NCBI RefSeq assembly: GCF_021018895.1
Contig: NC_079386.1
Coordinates: 17,440,052-17,504,051, forward strand
DNA: 64,000 bases
Reading direction: 5' to 3'
Origin: Seriola aureovittata
Taxonomy: Eukaryota > Chordata > Actinopteri > Carangiformes > Carangidae
Shown here: positions 37,875 through 49,600 of the stretch, piece after piece
Numbering within the stretch: position 1 is the first letter of the stretch
Layout of the letters: the number at the start of each line of letters is the position of its first letter
Made by a program: the position numbers and the translations under genes
Notes under the pieces: model-generated
Databases searched by the model: none
Told to the model about the DNA's origin: nothing
The model's input: the letters and a program-made list of their open reading frames with translations, nothing else

Positions 37875-39322
37875 TCAACAGTGGTGTCGTCTGACTGCTC
37901 GGTCTCTCCATTCACATCGGTGGAAGATGCACGATGAGGAGAGACCTGGAGAGAAACGTGACGGACAAACACGGGGTGAATCAGAGGAAACAAACAGATG
38001 TGGATCGACGGAGAGACATAAATAAATTCTGAAAGCATAATCTATACCACAACTGAATCCAAAATATCTTTTAATTCACGGACTAAAACTGGACAACAGC
38101 TGAATTCAAACCATTGTCTCATGATGTTAAAGGGTTGTAAATATTAGAGTTAAAAACAAACAAAATCCTTGTTTCTCATCTGTAAATTACAAAGTTTATA
38201 CAAATCAGTTCACCAGTCACTTTTGTTATTCTCTTTTATCCTTCGCATTGATAGTAACAGTAAAAAAACAAATAAATTGTTTGGATTCAATATTGTTTTT
38301 TTTTTTTTTAGATCAATCAATCAATCTGACCTTGAGGCTGCGTCGAGTCCCGGGGCTGGTGGGGGAGGGGCTGGACCTGGCCGACTTCCCCGCTGACTGT
38401 GATCCTGAGCCCTCATTGGCTGCAGACAAGAGACAGGAGCCGTGTGATTGGTCAAAATAATCTTGTGTGTTCGCAAATACACGCAAAACAAAATGGAGCT
38501 CAAATCGACAGCATTGCCTGGTGCCGACTTTGGGCCAAAACTGTCCCGAGATTGCTGCTAATTTAAAATGATTTTCCGCCTGAACTGGTCCAAACCCACA
38601 GTGTCTGAACCTTAGCTGAATCTGGCAGCCATACACGGGCCTGTGCCGGAACACAGCCGAGTGTGCCGGCATTCAGCCGTAATTGTCCTGACTCAGCTGG
38701 GTATCTCATAACAGCTTGAAAAGTAAAAGCCAAAGACCAAAATATGTTTAATCTGATTACATTTAGTGATCAGAAAAAGGTGAAAGGTCACAGGCCTGAT
38801 GCCAAAAAACGCCCTTGAGCAAGGCATCACAGATGATGCACTATTATGGAAAGATTTTTCTTATTGATTATGTTTTATCACTAATAAAAGGAGGTTTCCT
38901 GTTGGTTCTCACCTGGGGCAGGAGACTTAGTTCTGGCCGGGCCTTTGGGTGGAGTCTTAGAGGACGACAACCCGGAGCTGCTGGGAGTCTTGGGAGTTGT
39001 AGTTTTCTGAGGGGCAGCGGAGCGAGACACTTTGGCCCTGCATTCTGGAAAGAGCAAGAGAAAGAGGGGAGGACATTAGACATCTGTGTCACACAACATT
39101 TATTTTTTGTTTATTTGAAACAGATTAGTTGATGAATCAATTAATTGATAAAAAGAAAATTAATCAACTATTTCTGATGAATCGTTTCAGACATTTTTCA
39201 AGCAAAAATGCCAAAAATTTACTTGTTCCAGGTTCTCAAATGTGAGAATTAGCAGTTTTTCTTCGTCATGCATTTTAGTAAAGCAAATATTTTTAGGTTT
39301 AGGACTGTTGGTCTGACAAAAC

Positions 39323-39383
<61 letters not shown>

Positions 39384-39516
39384 TCTCACCATTCAAAAAG
39401 GGCTGTGTTTTGCTGCTGTGTGTGAGCACAAAGTCGTCCTGAGCGTAACGAAACTTCTCCGGCCCACACGCCATGAACACATCGTCATCGCCGAAAAAAT
39501 CCTGCAGACAAGTCAG

Positions 39517-39550
<34 letters not shown>

Positions 39551-39592
39551 CGATTCAACAAAGTTTTAGAAACATTGCACTGACGTACCCAT

Positions 39593-39630
<38 letters not shown>

Positions 39631-39819
39631 CTAAGCAGACGACAGCTGGGAATATTCGAATCACGCTTGCTGCTGCCAACGCTTCAACAAGCTCTGACAC
39701 ACACACACACACACACACCACACACACACACACACACACAGAAACAAACACACTGTGCTGTCTAAGAACTGTCTTGAGGATTAAATACAAATTGCACATC
39801 AAAATGTCCCAGATTTAGG

Positions 39820-39881
<62 letters not shown>

Positions 39882-40652
39882 TCAACAAAATGTGGCAGAT
39901 GAACAGGTGAAGAAAAGATGGATGAGCGGAGGTGTGGAAGGACAGATTAAACAGAGAGAGAAAAACAATTCAGACCCGTTCACAGCACAAACCGACACAA
40001 GTCCTCAGTAAAAACCTGGTTCTAGAAATGATTGATGTAGAAACTACTCACACACTCACACGATGAATGAACCGCTGTCTTGTTTACTTTGCTTCTCACC
40101 TTGTTTGCTAAAGGAACAGTTTGATAAAATCTCTTGGGGGGTAAAAAGCGAATAAGCGTATTTCCGAAACTGTCGGGAGTCTTTCTTCAACGCAGAGAAA
40201 GTGAGACGGGAATTTTAATGCGGTACAGTTGCCGGGGAGAAACTGGCTTCGACACAAACACACAAACAAAGTGTGTTTCTTTGTGTGTTCACACAATAAC
40301 TTCACACTTCCTTCCCTTTGTGTCTCCTTCTCTCTCCCTGTTCTCCTCCTCTCCTCCTCCTCCATCCCTCCTTCCTTTTGTCCTCGACTTTACCTCTCAC
40401 TCCTCCTCTGTCCCATCACCATCCGGAATTGTACAGTGCGCGCGTGCATGTGTGCGTGCATGTGTGCATGCATGTGTGCGTGCATGTGTGCGTGCATGTG
40501 TGCGTACATGCGTGTGTGTGGCAAAAAGGGGTAGTTACTGGATGACTGGTTGCTACGGTAACCACGCTGCAGTGTCAATATGTCTGTGTGTGTTAGATGG
40601 GGTTTCTGTCCCACTGCTTGAAGTGGCTGCACAAACTGAAAGGACAGAGGGA

Positions 40653-40727
<75 letters not shown>

Positions 40728-43077
40728 GCCTTGTTTCATTCAGACTGACTGAGTCTGAAAAGAGTGAAGCCGTCTGAAGCAATCAGAGAATAAAAGCCCT
40801 CGTTATGACTCGCTGCCTTCAAAATAAAAGCCTTCATTCAGCGTAAACTAATCTATATTTTTGACTCCGAAAAAACATAAAAATGTCACGATAATATTAA
40901 ACTGCTGACTGTTTGTAATATATCACCGTTGTCAGGTGGAAATGTATCCTCACATGTTGAAATACAACTTCCGAGGTTCAGAAAACTTCTAATTAACTGA
41001 TTAATTGTTTGTCTATAAAGTGTCAGAAAATAGTGAAACATTCCTTCAAACCGCTTGTTTTGCCAAAAAAAAGAAAGTTTTAAAAATAGAACAAAAGGCC
41101 AGCTGATGTAATGGATGCTTTTACTTTGAAGGCAGCATATGCTTTTATTTTCTTAAGGCCGATGCTGCTGCAACATCAGAGCAAATGCAAACAGTTCTCT
41201 GCTAACTGGATAATGTGTGTTTTTGTGCGTGTCTGTGTCCGAGCTGCGTTCACCGCAACAACCGTCCTTCAGTCACGGCGACGCCCCGACCGGCCCTCCG
41301 CTGTCTCTGCTCTCCGTCTGCTCTCCGCCGTCATTGTGCCACAGCCGACACTCTTATCTGCGACTTCAAAGAGTGTGTGTGTGGTAAAAATAGCCGCGCC
41401 AGTGAACATGTGATAAGTTTAAATCCACAATCCTTAACTCACAAAAGAGTTCCTGAGAGGATCAGAGAATATTCAGAGTCTGTTCAACACAATGACGACG
41501 GAGGCAGAAAATGTTCTTCGGCTGACTGCTGCAGTTCCAGGGTTTTAAACAGGAACCACATTTAGCTGAAAGCACCAAATATTAAGCTTCAAAGAGCCTG
41601 AACTCACCGTCACAACAACTCACACAACTTTCAGACGCTCGTTTGAACATGTTCAATCCGGATATCCGACACATTTAATTTATTATTCAAATATCATGAC
41701 CTGATGGATTGAGTCACGAGTCGACACGATATCTCAGCAACGCCTGGAAGGAACTTCATCACAATCCAACGTTCACTTTGACTCAAGGATGAACTGATGA
41801 GATTTTGGTAGTCAAAGGTCAAAGGTCAAGGCCACAGTGGCCTCACAAAACACGCAGTCTTATGTGATATGTCAAGAACACAAAAAGGGTTCTAGCAGAG
41901 GCAGAAAAACCGTTAGGTTGTAATTCTAGTTTTTGAAGAGGGACTGAATTTAAGACTTTAAACCAGATAGAAAACCTCTGGCCCAACATTGGCCTGAGTC
42001 CTCGGCCCGAGTCTGGCCCACTTCCACATCTGGGCAGAGTCCGGCTGTTACCCATAGCCGGGATATTTTCTGTGTGTGCGTCAGAATTGGTCCAGATGTG
42101 GAAGTAGCATCTTCAAGTCATGCTGGGACAGATTTGGGCCATGAAACTGGGCGTATACTGGGCCACGCATGGGCCAGACATGTAATCAAGACTTGCAGAT
42201 CCCCAGTTCACACCTGCTCTTCTTTCTGTCACAGAGTGAAACAACAACAGACATCGCCTCACCTGTTTCCCATCCAGCGTGTAGAGCCTCTTCACGGCCC
42301 CAGAGTCCAGCTTGATGGCCTCGGTGATGTCGGCCAGAACTTGTTCGAAGGAATGCGCCGTCTTCTTGTTCAGCAGGATCCTCACCGCCTTGCGAGGCTT
42401 CACGCCGCTGCGGATCACCGTCACCAGCTTGGGCTTGATGAAGTCTTTGCTCTCCCTGCCCTCTCGAACTTCAGGGCGATCTTTGGAGGGGGTGGCGGTG
42501 CTCGCCGACACCCCGGTGGACACCGTGGTGGACCGGGGGGAGCCCGCCTGGCCGGTCCCAGCGCTGGCTCCGGGCTTCCAGCTCGGGATGGAGATCTTGG
42601 TGTAGTCGACCTTTCGGTAAGGCTCGTTGGAGGCACAGACGTAGCACTCACCTGGGCAGAGAGGGGGGGAGGGGCAAGTCAAGTTAATTTTGATTAAATC
42701 GCTGAATATCATAAATCAAAAATTCTGCAGAGCACACAACACGTGATTCAGATTCAGAAGAAAATCTTTACCAAAAAAAAAACCCTTTAAAAAAGACGGA
42801 AGACGCTTCAGGAAGAGTAACTGAGGGTCATTGGAATAAAAGTCAAACATTGAATACACAAGTATGTAATTTTCTCCCACCATGGGTCTCAAAACAAAAA
42901 CTACTGAAAATATGAAGTGAAGTCAATTATTCTAAATAATCAAAAAATGTAATGATACTCTTTGGAAATGAGTAGCTGTCAGTTGGTGTCAAAAATGTGG
43001 TTAAGTGAGGATGTGAGGTGAATTCAGGGTCAAAAGTTATAGTAGAACGACTGTAGTCAAATGAAGTGGGGTAATAT

Positions 43078-43142
<65 letters not shown>

Positions 43143-44424
43143 AGTGGATGGAGTGAAGGTGACAGCAGATGTCAGACTCACTCCTGTCTCTCGCTCTCTC
43201 TGAGCTGCAGACTCTGCTCGGTAACGTGAGGTGGAAAACTGAACATGTCACACAGGAGGACGTCAGCGTCCTAAACCGACTGACGGTCAGAAAACATGGA
43301 GATAGAGAAAAGAGGACTAAACAAAAAATCTGATCAAAATAATACTGGCTGAGGTCACTGAAGGGTTAACTTCCCAATTCAAGACTTTTAAAGCTCCTCC
43401 AGTGTAAAGGTCTGTGTCCATGTGTAGTGTGATTATAGATCAGCTCTAGCTTCTATATTCATACTGTGAAAGTATCAAAGCCTCAGTCCACAGAGAAATG
43501 CACACAGCCTGTATTCAGAAACTGAGCCTTAAAACCAGCCGTCAGGACTTCTGGAACTTTGTGATGTCACAACAAAGCAGTCACCAAGCCCCGCCCACCT
43601 GGACCCACCATCCAAACCTTGCAGGATTTGGTTTCTCTGAGTGTTTTTACCTGAAATCTGCTGTATCATTTTGTTTTACAATTTGTCAGTTTAACACGAG
43701 TGAGAAATTTTGCTTAAAAAATCTTTAACACACAATAATCCTCATTATTGTGGTTCCTCTTCTATGAGTGATTTAGATTAGATAATTTAACTAAGAAAAT
43801 ATCACTTTAGTTATAGGAAGTTATTCCCAATAAGGCTGCGGAGAATTATTATTTTAATTTTCCTTGTTTTCACTTATTTTTTCAATTTACTGATTCATTG
43901 TTTTGCCTTTAAAATGAGACTAAATAGTGAAAAACATCCATTTACTATCATGTGTGACAAAGAAAAGCATCAAATCCTCATATCTGAAGCTGGAAACAAC
44001 AAATATTTAACATTCTTTATTTAAAAATTACTAAACTGATTATTTGATTAATTTTCCTGTTGATCAATTAACTGATTAATCGACTAATCGTTGCAGCTCT
44101 AGCAGCTGTAATGAATGAGATTGCAGCTCATCACATGTGCAGTAGCCTACAGCCACTCTCCTGTTTTACCTTATATGGTTACGAATGGCTCTTCTACTGT
44201 GTCTCTCTCCCTCAGTCTGAATATACCTCTCTCTACCTTTCTATATCTCGCGGCAGAGCTCGCCATCTTTTAACACACACACCTGTCTCCCTCTTTTTAT
44301 CCCCACACACAAACTTGTCTGCCCCTGTATCCCTCAAACACACACCTTTTTTTTACATTTTCACACAGTCAGCATCTCTCTCTCTCTCTCTCCCTCTCTC
44401 TCTCTCCCTCTCTCCCTCTCTCTC

Positions 44425-44473
<49 letters not shown>

Positions 44474-47400
44474 CTGGTTATTGTGTTTGACCTTGTGTCT
44501 TTACCTTTGCGATTCAAACCAGCTGGACAGGACCGCTCTGGATTTTTATTCAAATACCTGACTGACCAAACACCTTCTGTCTGTCGCTCCACCAGCAGAC
44601 TGACTATTTCCACACCTCGTTTGAGACACACACACACACACACACTGTGTAAACCTGAGCTGCCATTAACATCTCACCACCATATTTAGTGCTAGAAGGA
44701 GTCGTCTTTTAATCAGGTAGATGATCAGAAAATGTAATTTAATCGAGCAAAAATGGCAAAGATTTGTGTGTTCAAACTTCTCAAATGTGCAAATTGAGTA
44801 TCTTTGGGTTCTGGGCTGTTAGACACTTAAAGACCTGATTTTACAGAATAATCACTGGAATCAAAAATATAATCAATAACAAATGAAGCAGCCTGAGGAA
44901 CATTTAACCTGAGAATGCAAACTTCAAACCGGTTGGTCATTACTCGGTGTTCATGTCATGGGAGTTACTTCTCAATGAATCATTTAGTCCCATCCTATCT
45001 TTGTGCAGCTGAAAGTCCAAACACCTACAAATGTTTACAGTGAATTATTTCATTTTCTGCTGTAAATACCAGATTCTCTGTTATAACTATCATTCAAGTC
45101 AAAACCCGAGTCAGAATAACAACATTACATTGTAAGTTTGTAATTCATTGTAAACTCCAATATCTCCAACCTACTGCTTATTTATACAGACTTGCCTGAA
45201 AAACTAATAAACAAGGATGCCTTATGTCAACTACAATCAGTTGTAAAAAGGTATTTAAACTCAAGTTGTCCATTGATGTGAACACTCACAAACCATAACC
45301 ACGGTAATCTTTTCTGTCTTTACCCACAGGACACGAGAAACTGGACTTCCTACTCCGGACAGGTACGATATGTCAAGTCCCAGTTCTCGTCACAGCTGCC
45401 AACACAACAAATATTACTTTTAAAACACTTAAACGCCACTCTGTCGACGTTAGCTGGTCAAACAATCAAACAAAAACTCTCCTGCAGGCTTCCATGTTTT
45501 GCTCGATGGTGGAGAGGGGGTCGTGAATGACGAGTTTCCCACTTTCGGCTCACAGCTTAGAGCCGCTCTGTTTGTCGGTTAATTCCACCGTGTGCTGAAG
45601 AGTGATGCGTCTGTCTTCTAGTACGTCTCTGGCTGAACAGCTTCCTGGCACTAGTACTCATTAGTGGACATTACAACCAGTCACACGTCAATACTGATGA
45701 TAAGTGATTTTACACTGGTCTGTTTCAGGCTAAATGACTTCAGACAAGAGAAGAAGAGCAGACGGACTGGACTCCAGAGTTGTTGTTTAAAGGAAGGGGA
45801 ATTTTCCTGGTTGAATATTTAGATTTTAAATTTTGACCAGGAAGATTTCAGTGTTCACTGGCAGTGAATCAAAAGTTGACAGTTGGGTTCTCCAGACCTT
45901 CAGGGTTCAACTGGGTGGAGTGTTTTTGTGGTTATTAAGCCCTGAATCATTAGCTCATGAGGCGGAAAAGTAATGTTTCCTCTCATTTGTGACTTCAATA
46001 AACCTTGTATTCTGATGGTAGGTGGGGTGGTTTGGTCTCTGTATTGATTATGCACTAATTATCCTGCTGTAGATGTACACAGAAATAAATAATTAAATTG
46101 TGTTTGCATAGACAGATGGAGAGGAAGGAGACAGTGAGGAGGTTTAAGGAGGACAGATTAGTTGACAGACTGATCGATGAAGGGAGTGACAGTCTGATAA
46201 TTGACTTATGTAATATTACAGTAGATCAGACGTCCATTTATATAAGAGATAATTTGGGCAGAGTGACATCAGTGGAAGCTGGTGAGAAAAATTCTGGTGG
46301 GCAGCAAAGACAATGGGAAATGTGTTTTCTTCAGTCATGAAAAGAAGGTGAAAGTTTGGTGCATTGTAACGCACAACTTCTCGGCATTAATACTATATTT
46401 TTTAAATGTTTTGTGCCACTAGGATGAAAGACAGATTTAAACCACCACTGAGAATGGTCCACACCAGGAGCCCAGCTGGTTATAATGAGAATGAGGAACT
46501 GATTGGGCTTCATAAAGTCAATATCAAGCTATTAAAAAGTTAATCTGCAGCTTAATCCCGATGCTAATGAACAGCTTCAGAGATTCCTATTACCCACATC
46601 TTGTAAACTGATCAGAAATGGTCAAAAGAGGGAGCTATTACATCAGAGATTACAAATGTTGTACATGCATTTTGCTTTAAAACATGTATTTAATGCAGCA
46701 CCACTGCACTGGAGATATTTAAGGAATAGCTTGATTTTTTATCTCTTGCTAATAGATAAATAAGAAGAATAAAACCTCTCTAATGTCTGTAACCTGAACA
46801 TGGAGTTAGAGCCAGCAGGCAGTTAGCTTAGCTTAGCATAAAGGCTAAAAGTGGGGGGGAAACAGCTAGACTAGCTCTGTCCAAACTCTCTCTAAAGCTC
46901 AAACATCGTGCTTGTTTAATCCACACAAAATCCAAAATGTAAAAGCAGCAACTTGCAGTTTTATTTCCAGCAGGTGACCTCCAGCTTGCTCTACTTTCTT
47001 GTTTTGCATACAGATATAAGATGGGTATCACTCCTCCCATTTCCCACTCCTCCTCATCATGAAAGCAAGTAAATGTATTTCCAAGGACTGCCCCTAAACG
47101 TCAATGATACAACTGATTATTCAAGAAGACTCTTATATAAAAACATGGCAGGCTATAAACTTTTAAAGTTTAAATTACTACAACTAACCACAAAACTAAC
47201 TGTCATGGAAAAAGAGAAGTGAGATGGAAGCATCGACCTCAACTGTAGACTCTGAGTCGACTTTGAATATCCTGATTGAGGTACAGAACTAGAACTTCCC
47301 CAAAAATAAAACATTTTCTTTAGATAGAAAATGTATTTGTGTTTGCTGTAGAGCCCCTCGCTGGTGGTTAGAGTTAGGATAAGTTTAAGGGAACAGATTT

Positions 47401-47894
47401 TGCCACAACAGAATTAACTGTGAACAAGGTTGAGTAAAAAGTAAGTTGTGAGTCTTACCTTCCACCAGCTCGTCCATACTGCTGATCTTCTTGCTGCCAT
47501 CTATAGTGTAGATTGTGCGCACCCCTTGCGGCAGATGCAGGTTATCCGCCAACGAGCGCGTCAGCTCCATCAACAGTGCGTCGTAGGAACGAAAGCGGTC
47601 ACTGGAAACGGCGTACACCAGACCCTTGAAGTACCGGTCTCCATTGCGGTAGAACCTGACCTTTTTGGCCCGTTTCTCCGAAGTGAGCGCCTGCAGGGTT
47701 CGGGTCCGGTAGTAGCTGCAGTTGGCGCTGTGGGCAGGGCTAGGAACCAGGCTGCTGCCCCTGGAGCTGGGGCCAGAACCCCCACCTCCACCACTGCTCG
47801 TGGAGTCATCTCTCTTGGCCCTGGTGGAGCGTCCCCGGCGAACCTTGTCGCGTTCGTCAAAGTGCTCCAGCTCGAGGGTCTTACTCAGAGACAT
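34258..47894 (-). CDS. dclk2: doublecortin-like kinase 2 (15 coding exons, 730 aa)
   Basis: Microtubule-associated Ser/Thr kinase of neurons. Exons in transcript order: 47459-47894, 42263-42651, 39390-39516, 38913-39044, 38331-38419, 37873-37945, 37545-37650, 37297-37354, 36500-36619, 36234-36380, 35813-35946, 35526-35603, 35270-35366, 34475-34555, 34258-34383. They sum to 2193 nt with all phases matching. Two DCX domains (~77-163 and ~218-305) bind tubulin; a Ser/Pro-rich linker follows; the CaMK-type kinase (~431-688) has GDGNFAVV, K460, HRD (550-552) in [13 protein letters not shown] (574-576) and APE. It should therefore be active. [25 protein letters not shown] and ISQMLQVNV favour DCLK2 over DCLK1. 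The ATG at 47894 gives [17 protein letters not shown], the family start. The C-terminal 41 residues are unlike the usual DCLK tail and end in minisatellite sequence. It is convergent with sh3d19, its neighbour on human 4q31.3. Confidence 0.95.
36160..36232. repeat. (GT)n microsatellite at a dclk2 donor
   Basis: On the minus strand the donor of exon 36234-36380 reads gtacacaca and continues straight into ~70 bp of CA. Confidence 0.95.
36621..36712. repeat. (CA)n microsatellite at a dclk2 acceptor
   Basis: On the minus strand the (TG)n array ends in 'gtgtgtag' at exon 36500-36619 and serves as its polypyrimidine-like tract. Confidence 0.95.
37804..37872. repeat. (CA)n microsatellite forming a dclk2 donor
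   Basis: On the minus strand exon 37873-37945 ends GTTGAAG/gtgtgtgtg; the donor GT is the first unit of the array. Confidence 0.95.
39326..39382. repeat. (GT)n microsatellite near the exon 39390-39516 donor
   Basis: GT run a few bases past the donor gtgagaga of dclk2 exon 3. A (CA)n run at ~39518-39549 sits at the acceptor of the same exon. Confidence 0.95.
39823..39879. repeat. (GA)n microsatellite
   Basis: Nearly pure GA run in dclk2 intron 2 (minus-strand numbering). Confidence 0.95.
40436..40520. repeat. 85-bp strictly alternating purine-pyrimidine tract
   Basis: Every step from 40436 to 40520 alternates purine and pyrimidine (GTGCGCGCG then TGCATGTGTGCG units). This composition strongly favours Z-DNA. 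It lies in a dclk2 intron. Confidence 0.9.
40548..40563. promoter_or_regulatory. RFX X-box-like site in a dclk2 intron
   Basis: GGTTGCTACGGTAACC is an imperfect palindrome matching the RFX consensus GTYNCY-N-RGNAAC. It lies 28 bp from the Z-DNA-prone tract. Function is inferred only. Confidence 0.4.
40653..40723. repeat. (CA)n microsatellite
   Basis: CA run with one 'ccac' interruption in a dclk2 intron. Confidence 0.95.
41700..41855 (+). repeat. fish interspersed repeat (ggtcaaaggtcaaaggtca type)
   Basis: 'atatctcagcaacgcctgga' through 'actcaaggatgaactgat' and 'gtcaaaggtcaaggcca' matches a very common teleost repeat known to me by pattern. The direct repeat AGGTCAAAGGTCA also resembles a DR1 nuclear receptor site but here is part of the repeat. 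Confidence 0.6.
42263..42651 (-). CDS. dclk2: dclk2 coding exon 2, DCX domain 2
   Basis: Encodes [19 protein letters not shown], a Ser/Thr/Pro-rich linker, then [20 protein letters not shown] and [19 protein letters not shown], the second doublecortin domain that is completed in exon 39390-39516 ([14 protein letters not shown]). Confidence 0.95.
43082..43140. repeat. (GT)n microsatellite
   Basis: Pure GT run in dclk2 intron 1 (between coding exons 1 and 2). Confidence 0.97.
43387..43667 (-). repeat. interspersed repeat family A, copy 3 (inverted)
   Basis: Reverse complement of the 8.7 and 13.0 kb copies, from 'cctccagtgtaaaggtctg' to 'cctgaaatctgctgta'. Both ends are present, which defines the element at about 275-280 bp. 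Confidence 0.85.
44371..44470. repeat. (CT)n microsatellite
   Basis: About 100 bp of CT with occasional CCCT and CACT interruptions. Confidence 0.95.
46705..47040 (+). repeat. AGCTTAGCATAAAG-family interspersed repeat, longer copy
   Basis: Starts 'atatttaaggaatagcttga', contains 'gttagcttagcttagcataa' and 'aaacagctagactagctctg', and runs on to 'agatataagatgggtatcac'. Same family as 31.66 kb and 53.36 kb. Confidence 0.7.
47459..47894 (-). CDS. dclk2: dclk2 coding exon 1, DCX domain 1
   Basis: Encodes [17 protein letters not shown], a Ser/Gly-rich stretch, [19 protein letters not shown], then [18 protein letters not shown] and [20 protein letters not shown] of the first doublecortin domain. 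Exits in phase 1 at GAAG/gtaaga. A very short uORF (ATGAGTCTTATGTAG) lies ~50 bases upstream on the minus strand. Confidence 0.96.
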
Positions 47895-48029
47895 TGTGAA
47901 TACTGGTCCAGTAGCGTTCAACAGAGTCCCTGCTACATAAGACTCATCCTCCAACAGCGAGAAACAGGACTTTTATTCTGGTTACCACGTTTCTTGCTTA
48001 TCTAGTTTGTAGTCCTGATAAGATGTTTG

Positions 48030-49200
48030 TGCTGTAAACTTGACTTGCTTGTAGACCCAGTATAAAGTAGTTTTCCCAAAAACAGAGATGTAGAACCAGT
48101 AGCTTTGTAACCCTTTGAGGTTGTAGTCCTTCAAATGTGGTTTTAGATTCTCAAAATTCAGCTGTGGTCCAAATATCGCTCTACGCTCTGGCCTTACTGA
48201 AGAACCAGTAAAAATGTGGGTAAACCTTGAAACTTGACTTTTTGGTTACCTGGTTCTGGTCCTGAACGTAGTCAATTTAAACTGACTTAAAGTCTTTGTA
48301 ATTTCGGTACAATCCTAATAAAAAAGATCACCGTAATGTATAGGTCATGGACATGCAGAACGTATAGATTTCAGTAACATTATAGCCACAAACTCCACGG
48401 TTTCACCAACAAACGTCAACTCTCTACTTTCTTATTTGGCCGTGTCCTCACAGTAACCTTCCTGCAGTCGCAGTAACCCAGCTGTAACCTCACGGTTCCG
48501 GCTTTAAACCCGGTGCATTGTTGTGTAGACCTGGTACAAGCACGTTGAGTCTCAGCAGTCCAGCTGGGGTGTAGTCCTTGTAATCCGGTTCACTTCGGGG
48601 GGTTTGTCCCGGTCACACTTTGTCTACCAGCGTCCTTAACATCCCTCCATCACTAACAAAAAAAAAAAAAGAGATGAAAATCACATGGTTTACTGAGAAG
48701 ACAGATCTCCCTACCATCCTGCGATAGAGGGGCTGCAGCCGGCACATTCAGCCTTCAGTTACCTCTCCATGTGCAGAAAGAGATCAGGATTTATGTTGAA
48801 TTCAGTCATTTAAGGATACTGAAGACAGGATTGCATTTAATCAAGGTTGAATTTTGAGCACAATACCACAGAGACTGGGCTTTTATTTGGAAATCATTAA
48901 TGCCTCTGCTTCTCATGGCATTTGCATGCACATTATGGATAAATTACTGCAAAATAAAAGGTGGAAAAGAGGTTGCAGGTGAAATATAGTCACCACGTTT
49001 TAGTGAAATTAAATTTCCTGCAAGGCCAGAGAGAGAGAGAGAGAAAAAAAAGGCTCATTGATTTCCAGTCAAATTTGAATTTATCTGAAGCCAAGAACAA
49101 AATATGAAGGTGTAGATGAAATTATTATATACCTGTTTATCTCTCTCTTCATCTGATAAACGAATTGACTTTATCCATTTATCCGCCCAAACATTGCTAA
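48030..49200. other. dclk2 5' intron, no coding sequence seen
   Basis: Between the first coding exon and the probable noncoding first exon. The part at ~48780-48990 is free of simple repeats and carries an octamer-like ATTTGCAT and several TAAT motifs, so it may be regulatory. A (CA)n run lies at ~49225-49260. Confidence 0.45.
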
Positions 49201-49220
49201 GCTGTGCTGACAGCGCCATT

Positions 49221-49263
<43 letters not shown>

Positions 49264-49277
49264 AGGGAGGCACCTAC

Positions 49278-49600
49278 CAATAATGCCGTGAAACCGGTTT
49301 GTTGCTATGGAGGCTTTCTCCTCTTCCCCCGGTGCCGTGTTCCGGTCTGTTCCCGTGGATCCGGGGGCCCCAGGCGGACTGCACCGGTACGACCGAGCAG
49401 ACCCGGTCCAGGCCGCTCCGCTAACCCGGGATACAGGGACGCAGCGGCAGCAGGCAGGCTACACCGGCGGAGGACCGGGATGCACCGAGACAGACGGCGG
49501 ACAGCAGCATGGCCGCTGCAGCAGAGAGAGGAGAGACCGGCTGCACCCCCCCCCTCCCCTCCCCTCCCCTCTCCCCCTCGCGGCTCTACGTGATGACAAC
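49278..49600 (-). promoter_or_regulatory. dclk2: CpG-rich promoter and probable noncoding first exon of dclk2
   Basis: A GC- and CpG-rich block with a minus-strand donor at its left edge (ATTATTG/gtaggtg, exon edge 49278). Its position upstream of the dclk2 coding start fits a 5'UTR exon. The transcription start is not defined. Confidence 0.6.

Noticed and set aside
41840..41850. DR1-type AGGTCAAAGGTCA nuclear receptor site (just left of this position, ~41815-41830)
   Set aside because: It is part of the consensus of a dispersed fish repeat, so its presence is explained without a local regulatory role.
45330..45362. 33-nt plus-strand exon-like stretch (acceptor tacccacag, donor gtacga)
   Set aside because: Good splice-site look-alikes, but no partner exon and no recognisable peptide; it lies in a dclk2 intron on the opposite strand.
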